Positions 1 through 7,843 of a stretch of 53,477 nt of DNA are shown piece after piece. The notes under the pieces are model-generated. The model did not search any database, was not told the DNA's origin, and saw only the letters and a list, made by a program, of their open reading frames with translations. This stretch comes from Bacteroidaceae bacterium (GTDB lineage: Bacteria; Bacteroidota; Bacteroidia; Bacteroidales; Bacteroidaceae), in the NCBI GenBank assembly GCA_017448825.1, contig JAFSKR010000026.1, positions 1 through 53,477 on the forward strand. The letters run 5' to 3'. The number at the start of each line of letters is the position of its first letter. Position 1 is the first letter of the stretch. Both the position numbers and the translations under genes were made by a program.

Positions 1-77
1 CCATCCCGAACAGAGAAGTTAAGCCCGGGCGCGCCGATGGTACTGCACCGCAATGCGGGAGAGTAGGTCGCCGCCTT
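1..77 (+). rRNA. rrf: 5S ribosomal RNA, 3' part (cut by window start)
   Basis: The first bases are the conserved 5S core (CCGAACAGAGAAGTTAAGCC) followed by GGTACTGC and GGGAGAGTAGGTCG, the usual 3' half of a Bacteroidota 5S rRNA. Roughly the first 35 bases of the gene lie outside the window, so this is the distal end of an rRNA operon read on the plus strand. The 3' end is placed near 77 by analogy with other 5S genes and could differ by a few bases. Two terminators follow directly. Confidence 0.95.
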
Positions 78-84
78 CTTGAGG

Positions 85-125
85 GAGTCCCCCCACATCA
101 CGATGATGAGGGGGGACTCTTTGTT
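85..125 (+). terminator. rRNA operon terminator 1
   Basis: GAGTCCCCCC (85-94) pairs perfectly with GGGGGGACTC (110-119), extended inside by CATCA/TGATG, and is followed by TTTGTTTG. A strong intrinsic terminator directly after 5S rRNA. Confidence 0.9.
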
Positions 126-156
126 TGTATGGATACTGTCCTGTTGCGGGACGGGT

Positions 157-197
157 GGGACTCCTTGGAGCTTCAGGCTTCGAGGAGTCCCTTTTTT
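157..197 (+). terminator. rRNA operon terminator 2 (tandem)
   Basis: GGGACTCCT (157-165) pairs with AGGAGTCCC (183-191), followed by six T. It shares the GGGACTC stem sequence with the first terminator, so it may be a diverged duplication or a back-up terminator. Confidence 0.8.
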
Positions 198-228
198 GTG
201 TGTCCTCATCTTGTTTTTGGAGGGAAAA

Positions 229-260
229 TTTGGGCGGTAGATGAAAAAGCTGTATCTTTG
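229..260 (+). promoter_or_regulatory. Bacteroidota promoter of the PEP-binding gene
   Basis: TTTG (229-232) and TATCTTTG (253-260) are separated by 20 bases, matching the -33 TTTG / -7 TAnnTTTG consensus. The ATG at 281 is 20 bases after the -7 element, with AAAGGAG between as a likely ribosome binding site. Confidence 0.8.
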
Positions 261-280
261 TGCCTTAAAGGAGAATTTTT

Positions 281-3253
281 ATGGCTAATATGGATAATCG
301 ATATCCTCGGTTGAGGGAGACCAAGTTTGTGGATTTGATGCGGAGGCGCGTGTTTAATGTGCTGATTATTGCAAATCCATACGATGCGTTCATGCTGGAA
401 GACGATGGGCGTGTGGATGAGAAAATCTTTGATGAATATGCCAAGTTGGGACTTCGTTATCCACCTCGTTTCTTTCGTGCTGCATCACAGGATGATGCGG
501 CTGGTTTGATAGAGAAGAATTCTTTCGATTTGGTCATTTGTATGCCAGGAACTGCTAACAATGATGTCTTTGATATTGCTCGTGGCATCAAGACCGAATT
601 TCCGACACTTCCTATTGTTGTGCTGACCCCCTTCTCTCATGGAATTACTCGCCGAATGGAGAACGAAGACCTTAGTGCTTTCGAATACGTCTTCTGCTGG
701 TTGGGTAATACAGAACTTCTTTTGTCCATCATCAAGTTGATTGAGGACAAGATGAATTTGGAGAATGACCTCGCCGCTGGTGTGCAGATGATTCTTGTGG
801 TAGAAGACAGCATTCGTTTTTATTCCTCCCTCCTTCCCAATTTGTATCAGTTTGTGCTTCAGCAAAGTTTGGAGTTTGCCACCGAGGCACTCAACTCTCA
901 GTTGGAGATGCTTCGTATGCGTGGACGTTCCAAAATTGTTCTTGCACGTAGCTACGAAGAAGCGTGGGCACTTTATTCTAAATATAGCGATAATGTTTTG
1001 GGTGTCATCAGTGATTGTCGCTTTCCTATGCAGATGGGCAGCACAGAAAAGGATGAACTGGCGGGTTACAAGTTGCTTAGTGCCATCCGGGGAGTGGATG
1101 AATATGTGCCCTTGGTGCTTGACTCCAGCGAGACCGACAAGAAAGAATATGCCGACCGTTGCCACGCTGCTTTTATTGATAAGAACTCGAAGAAACTGAA
1201 TCAAGACATCAAAGATTTGCTTTCCAAGCACTTCGGCTTTGGTGATTTCATTTTCCGTAATCCCGACACCATGCAGGAAGTCGCCCGTGTGCACAATCTG
1301 AAGGAGCTTCAAGACAACATTTTCACCCTTCCTGCAGACTCTCTCAGTTACCACCTACGTCACAACAACGTCTCTCGTTGGCTTTCCTCGCGTGCCATTT
1401 TCCCTGTTGCAGAATTTCTCAAGAAAATTACTTGGAAAGTCGAGAGTGACGTAGATGCCCATCGTCAATACATATTCGATGCTATCGTCAGTTACCGAAA
1501 GATGAAAAACCAAGGTGTCGTTGCTATCTTCCATCGTGACCGTTTCGATAGTTACAGTCAGTTTGCTCGCATTGGTGAAGGTTCTCTGGGTGGGAAAGGT
1601 AGAGGTCTTGCTTTTCTCGATAACATCATCAAACGTCGTATCGACCTCAACGAATTCGAGAATGCCAGTGTTCAGATTCCCAAGACTGTTGTTCTCTGCA
1701 CGGATATTTTTGATCAGTTCATGGAGAGCAATTCCCTCTATGAGATAGCTCTTTCTGATATTCCAGACGAAGAGATTCTTCAGTATTTCCTTCGTGGTCG
1801 GCTGCCGGAAGACCTTGCTGACGACCTCATGTCCTTCATGGATGTGGTCAACGGCCCCGTTGCCATTCGTTCTTCATCCCTTCTTGAGGATAGCCACTAT
1901 CAACCCTTCGCTGGCATTTATTCTACCTATATGATTCCCCGTGTGGGCGATAAGTATGTGCGTCTCGAGATGCTGTCCAACGCCATTAAGAGTGTCTATG
2001 CTAGTGTCTTCTATCGAGCCTCCAAGGACTATATGGTTGCTACCTCCAACGTCATCGACCAAGAGAAGATGGCGGTCATTCTTCAGGAAGTGGTTGGTCA
2101 GCAATATGCCCACGGTTTCTATCCCACTATCTCGGGTGTGGGGCGTAGCATTAACTACTATCCCATTGGCGACGAGAGGGCCGAAGAGGGTATTGTTGAA
2201 TTGGCGCTTGGTCTTGGTAAGTATATCGTTGATGGTGGTCTTTGCCTCCGTGTCTGTCCTTATCATCCCGATAAGGTCTTGCAAATCAGTGAGATGGAAA
2301 TGGCCCTTCGTGAGACACAAACCAAGTTCTATGCGCTCGACACCGACCCCTTTACCGACTCAGTCCTGCAGTTTCAGGTGGACGATGCTTTTAACCTAAA
2401 GAAAGTTACTGTTCGTGATGCCGACCAAGACGGGTCTCTTCGTTGGATTGTCTCCACTTACGACCCTTTCGACCAGTGTATCTATGATGGGTACTACGAG
2501 GGTAAGAACCGCAAAATCATTTCTTTCTCAGGCGTGCTTCAAAATGGTGTCATCCCTTTGCCCGAACTTCTTCAGAAAGTGCTCTACTACGGGCAGAAAG
2601 AGATGGCGCGTCCTGTCGAAATCGAGTTCGCTGTCAACCTTCACAACGACAAGTCGGGCGAGTTCTATCTCCTTCAGATACGGCCAATGGTGGACAACCA
2701 GATGCAGCTTGATGAAGACCTTACTACGGTGCCTGATGACCATTGCCTTATCCGTAGTCATAACGCTATTGGTCACGGTGTCATTAGCGATGTTCACGAT
2801 GTTGTCTATATTAAGACCAACGACTATACTGCTGCCAACAATCCTGCCATAGCCGAAGAGGTGGAGCACATCAATCGTGGCTTTCTCCAGCGAGGCGAAA
2901 ACTATGTCTTAGTGGGGCCAGGCCGTTGGGGTTCCAGCGATTCATGGCTTGGCATTCCTGTCAAGTGGCCCAACATTTCAGCCGCCAAGGTTATTGTCGA
3001 GGCGGGTCTCAGCAACTTCCGTGTCGATCCCAGCCAAGGAACTCACTTCTTCCAGAACCTCACCTCGATGGGTGTTGGCTATTTTACCGTCAACGATTTC
3101 ATGGGCGATGGCATCTACAATCAAGCCGTCCTCAATACCTTGCCCGCTGTTGAGGAAACCGACCATGTACGCCACGTTCGTTTCCCAAGCCCCGTTGTCA
3201 TCAAGATTGACGGAATGAAGAAAGAGGGGTTGGTTCTCTTGCCGATGGAGTGA
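281..3253 (+). CDS. PEP/pyruvate-binding (PPDK_N-like) protein with N-terminal receiver-like domains
   Basis: 990 residues. A first receiver-like Rossmann domain (about 25-145) and a second one starting MILVVEDS (170) with a candidate acceptor Asp in SDCRFPM (D245) precede a PEP-synthase/PPDK-type ATP-grasp domain: IGEGSLGGKGRGLAFL at 431 and the nucleotide-binding VAIRSSSLLEDS around 527-538. The phosphohistidine swivel domain and the C-terminal PEP/pyruvate barrel of true PEP synthases are not recognisable, so it may be a regulatory or partial phosphotransfer enzyme rather than a complete PEP synthase. The product is soluble, with no signal peptide. It has its own promoter at 229-260, and an alkyltransferase gene follows after 18 bases, probably co-transcribed. 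Family membership is good; the reaction is unknown. Confidence 0.85.
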   Translation: MANMDNRYPRLRETKFVDLMRRRVFNVLIIANPYDAFMLEDDGRVDEKIFDEYAKLGLRYPPRFFRAASQDDAAGLIEKNSFDLVICMPGTANNDVFDIARGIKTEFPTLPIVVLTPFSHGITRRMENEDLSAFEYVFCWLGNTELLLSIIKLIEDKMNLENDLAAGVQMILVVEDSIRFYSSLLPNLYQFVLQQSLEFATEALNSQLEMLRMRGRSKIVLARSYEEAWALYSKYSDNVLGVISDCRFPMQMGSTEKDELAGYKLLSAIRGVDEYVPLVLDSSETDKKEYADRCHAAFIDKNSKKLNQDIKDLLSKHFGFGDFIFRNPDTMQEVARVHNLKELQDNIFTLPADSLSYHLRHNNVSRWLSSRAIFPVAEFLKKITWKVESDVDAHRQYIFDAIVSYRKMKNQGVVAIFHRDRFDSYSQFARIGEGSLGGKGRGLAFLDNIIKRRIDLNEFENASVQIPKTVVLCTDIFDQFMESNSLYEIALSDIPDEEILQYFLRGRLPEDLADDLMSFMDVVNGPVAIRSSSLLEDSHYQPFAGIYSTYMIPRVGDKYVRLEMLSNAIKSVYASVFYRASKDYMVATSNVIDQEKMAVILQEVVGQQYAHGFYPTISGVGRSINYYPIGDERAEEGIVELALGLGKYIVDGGLCLRVCPYHPDKVLQISEMEMALRETQTKFYALDTDPFTDSVLQFQVDDAFNLKKVTVRDADQDGSLRWIVSTYDPFDQCIYDGYYEGKNRKIISFSGVLQNGVIPLPELLQKVLYYGQKEMARPVEIEFAVNLHNDKSGEFYLLQIRPMVDNQMQLDEDLTTVPDDHCLIRSHNAIGHGVISDVHDVVYIKTNDYTAANNPAIAEEVEHINRGFLQRGENYVLVGPGRWGSSDSWLGIPVKWPNISAAKVIVEAGLSNFRVDPSQGTHFFQNLTSMGVGYFTVNDFMGDGIYNQAVLNTLPAVEETDHVRHVRFPSPVVIKIDGMKKEGLVLLPME

Positions 3254-3271
3254 TAACCTTCAATCTTAAGA

Positions 3272-3613
3272 ATGGAAAAGGGTATCGAAGACATTCGTAG
3301 TCGGGTTCTATCAGCTACAAACATCACAGCGTTTCAAAGGCGAGTATATCTTGAACTGCTTCATGTGCCTTGCGGAGAGACTATTTCTTACGGAGAACTG
3401 GCTCGCCGCATTGGGTGTCGTAGTGCGCAAGCGGTGGGACAGGCCCTGAAACACAATCCTTTTGCGCCCGATGTGCCTTGCCATCGAGTGATTGCCCGTA
3501 ATGGTGCTATTGGAGGCTTTGAAGGGCAACGGACAGGTGATAAAATAGAGAAGAAAAGGGCCTTGTTGGAGGCAGAACGTTCAGCCTTAGATGATGGCTG
3601 GAACAGGACGTAG
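3272..3613 (+). CDS. methylated-DNA--protein-cysteine methyltransferase (MGMT/Ogt family, short form)
   Basis: 113 residues, corresponding to the C-terminal DNA-binding and active-site domain of Ogt/MGMT without the N-terminal domain. The signature VPCHRVIARNGAIGGF is present, with acceptor Cys at residue 70, so it should be a suicidal alkyl acceptor rather than an alkyltransferase-like protein lacking Cys. The helix-turn-helix ISYGELARRIG (39-48) with its RSAQAVGQALKHNP continuation is typical. It removes alkyl groups from O6 of guanine. It starts 18 bases after the PEP-binding gene, and its last 27 bases overlap, tail to tail, the end of the minus-strand glycosylase gene, so two repair genes converge here. 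Confidence 0.9.
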   Translation: MEKGIEDIRSRVLSATNITAFQRRVYLELLHVPCGETISYGELARRIGCRSAQAVGQALKHNPFAPDVPCHRVIARNGAIGGFEGQRTGDKIEKKRALLEAERSALDDGWNRT

Positions 3614-4234
3614 ATAGAAAAGTTCAAACATCCTTTGGTAGGCAGTCACCTTCTTGTCGAAGGCGAGAGGGTAGGCGCGTGAGGAAGACGGAAGGCGGTA
3701 GAGGACAAGCTGCTTTCCGTCTTTGTTGTGGGTGTTGGGGATGGGGACAAAGGTGTTTACTTTAGGGACTTCGGGGATGTTGAGAGAGGTGCAGATAGTG
3801 TCTGTGGCTTTTTCGCCTGTGGTGACGATGGCTTGGCAGTGAGGAAGTTGCTGCAAGAGTGCGGGGATGTCGGTGGGGACAAGCACTTCGAGGAACTTGT
3901 CGGAGGCATTGTCTTTCAGCCGTCGGATGGCTGTGGAGGTGTCGAAGAAGGCGATGCCCTTTTCTTGGCAGAATGCCACGATTTCGTCAAGGCGGAAGCG
4001 TTTAGTCTTGAGGTCAACAAAATGGTTCTTGTCACCGAAGAAGATTTGTCCCTCGATGCGCCAGTGGTCGTTGATGAAGTTGGGGTAATAGAAGTCCATG
4101 CACCAGCGTTTGCGTTGGGGCGGAAAACTGCCGAGGAAGAGCACCTTGGCGTTTGCGGGCAGGAAGGGTATCAGAGGGTGATATTCCACTTCGTTTGTGC
4201 TTCGTTCGATGTTTTTTGTGTGTAGATAGCTCAT
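3587..4234 (-). CDS. uracil-DNA glycosylase family protein (G/U mismatch type)
   Basis: 215 residues from the ATG at 4234. The longer frame starts at a TTG at 4258 that lies inside the -7 element, so it is rejected. VLFLGSFPPQRKRW (31-44) resembles the first motif of the mismatch-specific UDG superfamily, and RLPSSSRAYPL near the C-terminus sits where the second motif (NPS type) is expected. The central part (AFFDTSTAIRR, AIVTTGEKATDTI) fits the alpha/beta fold of the family. Expected role is excision of uracil or related bases from mispairs. Substrate range cannot be told from sequence. It is transcribed from its own promoter at 4256-4263 and ends inside the convergent MGMT gene. Confidence 0.75.
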   Translation of the reverse strand: MSYLHTKNIERSTNEVEYHPLIPFLPANAKVLFLGSFPPQRKRWCMDFYYPNFINDHWRIEGQIFFGDKNHFVDLKTKRFRLDEIVAFCQEKGIAFFDTSTAIRRLKDNASDKFLEVLVPTDIPALLQQLPHCQAIVTTGEKATDTICTSLNIPEVPKVNTFVPIPNTHNKDGKQLVLYRLPSSSRAYPLAFDKKVTAYQRMFELFYLRPVPAII

Positions 4235-4255
4235 GGTTTCATGATTTTCTTCTTG

Positions 4256-4292
4256 CAAAGATAGAAAAATTCAATGGAAAGGTGTATCTTTG
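4256..4292. promoter_or_regulatory. divergent -7 elements for the glycosylase and sstT
   Basis: Minus strand TATCTTTG at 4263-4256 serves the glycosylase gene (ATG at 4234). Plus strand TATCTTTG at 4285-4292 lies only 4 bases before the sstT ATG at 4297, implying an essentially leaderless sstT mRNA. No convincing -33 TTTG is visible for either. Confidence 0.7.
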
Positions 4293-4296
4293 TAGC

Positions 4297-5517
4297 ATGA
4301 AAATTACAGATTGCTTGAAAAAATGGACGAGTATGAGCCTCGTCTTGCGCATCCTCATCGGTTTGGTGGTGGGTGTTGTGTTAGGTTTGTTCTGTCCGCA
4401 GTTTGCCGTTGTAGGCATTCTCGGCAAAGTGTTTGTCAGTGCCTTGAAAGCCATTGCTCCCGTGCTGGTGGCTGTGTTGGTAGCCGCATCTATTGCCAAG
4501 GCACAAGGTGGGTTGGGGGCGCGTTTCAGTACAGTCATCAGTCTCTACTTGCTGTCCACGTTCTTGGCAGCATTAGTGGCTGTGGTGGGCAGTTTCCTGT
4601 TTCCTGTCACCATGAGTCTCAAGGAGGCGGCATCTGGTGATGCTCCAGGGGGGCTGGACGACATCTTCACCCCTCTGCTCACCAACATGGTGACGAATCC
4701 GCTGCATTCGGTCACAGCTGCCAACTACATCGGCATCCTCTTTTGGGCTGTCATCATGGGATTGGCGCTGAAGATTCGTGCCAGCGAGCACACCATCCAA
4801 GTGGTCAGCGACTTCTCTGATGTCATCTCGCAGACGGTTAGTTGGGTGATTCAGTTTGCTCCTTTCGGCATCATGGGTTTGGTGTTCTCCTCTGTGTCTG
4901 AAAGTGGTTTGGAGATATTCACCGATTACGGCAAACTGCTTCTGCTTTTGGTGGGTTGTATGCTTTTCACCTCGCTTATTCTCAATCCTCTCATCGTTTT
5001 CTTTTATCTTCGGCGCAATCCCTATCCCTTGGTGTGGCAGTGCCTCAAGGAGAGCGGGTTGAATGCTTTCTTCACGCGTTCCTCGGCTGCCAACATCCCT
5101 GTCAACATGGCACTTTGCCAACGTCTTGGGCTTGACAAGAACTTCTATTCGGTCAGCATTCCGCTCGGTTCCACCGTCAGCATGAGTGGTGCGGCAGTCA
5201 CCATCACAGTGCTTTCCCTTGCGGTCGCTCATACGGTGGGCATTGAGGTCTCTTTCTTTTCAGCCCTCTTCTTGAGCCTCATTGCCACGCTTGGTGCCTG
5301 TGGAGCCTCGGGCGTGGCAGGTGGTTCTCTGCTGCTGGTGCCGATGGCGTGTTCCCTCTTCGGCATCTCGCCCGATGTGGCGATGCAGGCTGTCGCCGTA
5401 GGATTCATCATCGGTGTGGTGCAGGACTCTGTCGAGACAGCCCTCAACTCCAGCAGCGATGTGCTCTTCACGGCCACGGCTGAGATGCATGACCAGCGGA
5501 AAAAGCAGAAGTGCTGA
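4297..5517 (+). CDS. sstT: serine/threonine:Na+ symporter SstT
   Basis: 406 residues from the ATG at 4297; an upstream in-frame extension to 4153 runs through the promoter and the neighbouring gene and is rejected. It is a dicarboxylate/amino acid:cation symporter of the SstT branch: LGKVFVSALKAIAPVLVAVL near the N-terminus, the conserved hairpin AFFTRSSAANIPVNMALC with its serine-rich turn, SIPLGSTVSMSGAAVTITVL, CGASGVAGGSLLLVPMAC, and the C-terminal VGFIIGVVQDSVETALNSSSDVLFTA. About eight transmembrane helices plus two re-entrant hairpins are expected in the inner membrane. It takes up serine and threonine with sodium. Glycerate kinase follows 23 bases later and is probably in the same transcript; serine catabolism can feed glycerate, but that link is inference. 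Confidence 0.92.
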   Translation: MKITDCLKKWTSMSLVLRILIGLVVGVVLGLFCPQFAVVGILGKVFVSALKAIAPVLVAVLVAASIAKAQGGLGARFSTVISLYLLSTFLAALVAVVGSFLFPVTMSLKEAASGDAPGGLDDIFTPLLTNMVTNPLHSVTAANYIGILFWAVIMGLALKIRASEHTIQVVSDFSDVISQTVSWVIQFAPFGIMGLVFSSVSESGLEIFTDYGKLLLLLVGCMLFTSLILNPLIVFFYLRRNPYPLVWQCLKESGLNAFFTRSSAANIPVNMALCQRLGLDKNFYSVSIPLGSTVSMSGAAVTITVLSLAVAHTVGIEVSFFSALFLSLIATLGACGASGVAGGSLLLVPMACSLFGISPDVAMQAVAVGFIIGVVQDSVETALNSSSDVLFTATAEMHDQRKKQKC

Positions 5518-5540
5518 CTCTTTCTCTTGCTATTGTTTCC

Positions 5541-6701
5541 ATGAAAATCGTTGTGGCTCTTGATTCTTTCAAGGGCTGCCTTACGGCTGAAGAGGCGTGT
5601 GAGGCGGCAAGGGAAGGCATTCTCTCGGTGAAGGGGGATGCCGAGGTGGTGTGTGTGCCGTTGAGCGATGGCGGCGAGGGGCTGGTGTCGTGCTTTCTGC
5701 GGATGGGGAAGGCGAGGGTGGTGAGGGTGCGTGTGCATGGCCCCCTGATGGAGGAGGTGACGGCTGAGTATGCTGTCAGCGAGGGTGGCGAGACGGCTTA
5801 TATGGAGATGGCGAGCGCGTGTGGGCTGATGCTGGTGCCGATGGACAGGCGGAACCCGATGGAGGCAACCACGTATGGATTGGGCGAGATGATGATGGAT
5901 GCGGTGAAGCGGGGCGTGAAGCACATCGTGTTGGGCATTGGCGGGTCGGCAACGTGTGATGCGGGGATGGGAATGCTGGAGGCCTTGGGTTGCGACTCAT
6001 GGCTCAATGACGAGGAGGTGCGCTGGCGACCGCTTAACCGACGTGCCCCACGTCGGTTGACCGATGTGCCCCACGTCGGTAAGGCGATGTGCCCCACGTC
6101 GGTTTTGACCGTTGCGTGTGATGTCAACAATCCTCTTTACGGAGTGGAAGGTGCGGCTTACGTGTTTGCCCCTCAGAAGGGAGCGACTCCCGAGCAGGTG
6201 GAGTTGCTCGACCAGCGATTGAGGGCTTTTGCGAAGGCGACGGAGGCGATGGGCATTGCCACGCCTGAGGATGCTTTCCATCCAGGGGCTGGTGCAGCTG
6301 GAGGCTTGGGGTATGCGTTGCTGACGTATCTGCGGGCGGACTTGAAGCAGGGCATCGAGGTGGTGCTGGATGCCTGCCGGTTTGAGGAAATGTTGCAAGG
6401 GGCTGACATGGTCATCACGGGCGAGGGCTGCTCAGACGTGCAGACGACACATGGCAAGGTGGCGGCTGGTGTGGTGTGGAGAGCACAGAGGCTGGGCGTG
6501 AAGACGGTGCTGATGTCGGGACAAATCAAGGACAGGGAGGCATTGCTGAGCTATGGCTTTGACTGCCTGTGCTGCATCAATGAGGGGGATGCACGCCCTG
6601 TGGCAGAGCTGATGAGGACTGAGGTGGCGAAGGCGAACATCAAGCGAACCTGCCAGCGCATGATGAACCATTTTATACGCCCGAAGAATGGGAGAAACTG
6701 A
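5541..6701 (+). CDS. glycerate kinase (GarK/GlxK family) with an inserted repeat
   Basis: 386 residues from the ATG at 5541 (MKIVVALDSFKGCLTAEEA), the family's usual N-terminus. PLSDGGEGL, GIGGSATCDAGMGMLEALG, VACDVNNPLYG, GAGAAGGLGYAL and the late ITGEGCSD motif are all present, so all main parts of the two-domain fold are there. It phosphorylates glycerate with ATP. Odd feature: residues about 166-188 (RAPRRLTDVPHVGKAMCPTS) are encoded by a three-copy palindromic repeat (6036-6104) inserted without breaking the frame, between the substrate-domain segment and VACDVNNPL. Whether the enzyme tolerates this loop is unknown. The transposase gene follows 15 bases later. Confidence 0.9.
   Translation: MKIVVALDSFKGCLTAEEACEAAREGILSVKGDAEVVCVPLSDGGEGLVSCFLRMGKARVVRVRVHGPLMEEVTAEYAVSEGGETAYMEMASACGLMLVPMDRRNPMEATTYGLGEMMMDAVKRGVKHIVLGIGGSATCDAGMGMLEALGCDSWLNDEEVRWRPLNRRAPRRLTDVPHVGKAMCPTSVLTVACDVNNPLYGVEGAAYVFAPQKGATPEQVELLDQRLRAFAKATEAMGIATPEDAFHPGAGAAGGLGYALLTYLRADLKQGIEVVLDACRFEEMLQGADMVITGEGCSDVQTTHGKVAAGVVWRAQRLGVKTVLMSGQIKDREALLSYGFDCLCCINEGDARPVAELMRTEVAKANIKRTCQRMMNHFIRPKNGRN
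6036..6104. repeat. three-palindrome cluster A, inside glycerate kinase
   Basis: Three hairpin units built on CCGACGTGCCCCACGTCGG start at 6038, 6061 and 6084, exactly 23 bases apart. The first is a perfect 7-bp inverted repeat around GCCCC; the others have changes in the left arm (CCGATGT, GCGATGT). The outermost arms AACCGACGT and ACGTCGGTT also pair. A REP-like or MITE-like element is likely; a HUH transposase lies about 600 bases downstream. Confidence 0.8.
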
Positions 6702-6716
6702 AGCCTTACATCGCTT

Positions 6717-7754
6717 ATGAATAAGGAAGAATACGAGAAGCACAAGCCTTTTGCGGGCGAGAAGAAACCCTCCATGCTTCGGCGGCGGGTGGGGCATGAC
6801 TATGAATCACGCCGCATCTACCTCATCACGATGACAGTGGAGGGGAGGCGACCGCTGTTGGGAAAGTTGGCAGGAAGAAGCGATGCGGAAAAGGGAACGG
6901 CGGAGTATCCACGGGTGGAGTTGTCGGAGTTGGGAAAACGAGTAAGGGGATGTTGGATGGAGATAGAAACTTTACACCCAGAAATTAAAGTGGTAGCATT
7001 GCAAATGATGCCCGACCATCTGCATGGCATTCTTTTTGTGAGAGAAAGGATGGGACAACACTTGGGCAAAGTTATCAAAGGCTTCAAAACTGGTTGCAAC
7101 AAGGCTTACCGTGAGTTGCTGTTAGGTCAGCCTGTCAACTATGCTGCAACATTGTTGCAGCAAAGCGGACAAAAGAAACCCAAAGACGACCGCACCCACG
7201 GCTACCTCTGGTCTCGTGGTTACAACGACCACATCCTTTCTGGCAAAGGCGAACTCCAACGGTGGATTGACTATCTCCACACTAACCCCCTCCGCCTCCT
7301 CATCAAACGTGAGCACCCCGATCTCTTTCGTGTCCGCTTCGGCATCAATATCGCCGGGCAGACCTATGCAGCCATTGGCAACCAGTTCTTGCTCAACTAC
7401 CCCCGAAAACTGCAAGTGCAGTGCTCCCGCAGCCTCACCGACGAACAAATCCAAGAAAAGGTTGCCTTTTTCTTGAAAGAGGCAAAGCAAGGCGCCATCC
7501 TTGTCTCCCCTGCCATCTCCAAAGGCGAGCAAGCCATTATGCGTGCCGCTCTCGACGCTCGCCTCCCTCTCATCTTCCTCACTCCTTGGGGCTTCAACAC
7601 CTTCTCCAAGCCTGGACATCAATACTTCCAAGCCTGTTCCGAAGGTCGCTTCCTCATCCTTGCTCCATGGGAGCACCAGAACCAACGCATTCCTTTGACC
7701 CGAGAGATGTGCTTGACGCTGAATGGGATGACTCAAACCATCTGTAAGGTTTGA
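6717..7754 (+). CDS. HUH (Y1) transposase, REP-associated/IS200-like, with C-terminal DprA-like domain
   Basis: 345 residues. The N-terminal half is a Y1_Tnp domain: RIYLITMTVEGRRPLLG (strand 1), MMPDHLHGILF with the HUH histidines H101 and H103, GFKTGCNKAYRE, and the helix IDYLHTNPLR whose Tyr186 is the likely nucleophile. Such RAYT proteins act on short palindromes. Residues about 225-345 are an unusual extension, about twice the family length: LTDEQIQEKVAFF, GAILVSPAISKGEQAIMRAAL, LIFLTPWGF and FLILAPWEHQNQRIPLTREM look like a DprA/SLOG Rossmann-type domain (inference). No flanking terminal inverted repeats or target duplication were found, so it looks like a domesticated single-copy gene. 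It follows the palindrome-bearing glycerate kinase by 15 bases. Confidence 0.8.
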   Translation: MNKEEYEKHKPFAGEKKPSMLRRRVGHDYESRRIYLITMTVEGRRPLLGKLAGRSDAEKGTAEYPRVELSELGKRVRGCWMEIETLHPEIKVVALQMMPDHLHGILFVRERMGQHLGKVIKGFKTGCNKAYRELLLGQPVNYAATLLQQSGQKKPKDDRTHGYLWSRGYNDHILSGKGELQRWIDYLHTNPLRLLIKREHPDLFRVRFGINIAGQTYAAIGNQFLLNYPRKLQVQCSRSLTDEQIQEKVAFFLKEAKQGAILVSPAISKGEQAIMRAALDARLPLIFLTPWGFNTFSKPGHQYFQACSEGRFLILAPWEHQNQRIPLTREMCLTLNGMTQTICKV

Positions 7755-7825
7755 TGTTTAGACTAAATAACTTTTCTTTATGTTTTTATAACGAAGAAGT
7801 CGCATAGAGGACAGGGAAAAGTTCG

Positions 7826-7833
7826 TACCTTTG
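7826..7833 (+). promoter_or_regulatory. -7 element of the SDR gene
   Basis: TACCTTTG, 10 bases before the ATG at 7844; the predicted 5' leader is only a few bases. No clear -33 element. Confidence 0.6.
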
Positions 7834-7843
7834 CAGAAAAAAC

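Noticed and set aside
3272-3613. Alkyltransferase-like (ATL) protein without activity
   Set aside because: The active-site motif is PCHR with Cys70 intact, so it should be a true alkyl acceptor.
4153-4296. N-terminal extension of SstT
   Set aside because: The extra 48 residues are not similar to the family, overlap the divergent glycosylase gene and contain the sstT promoter.
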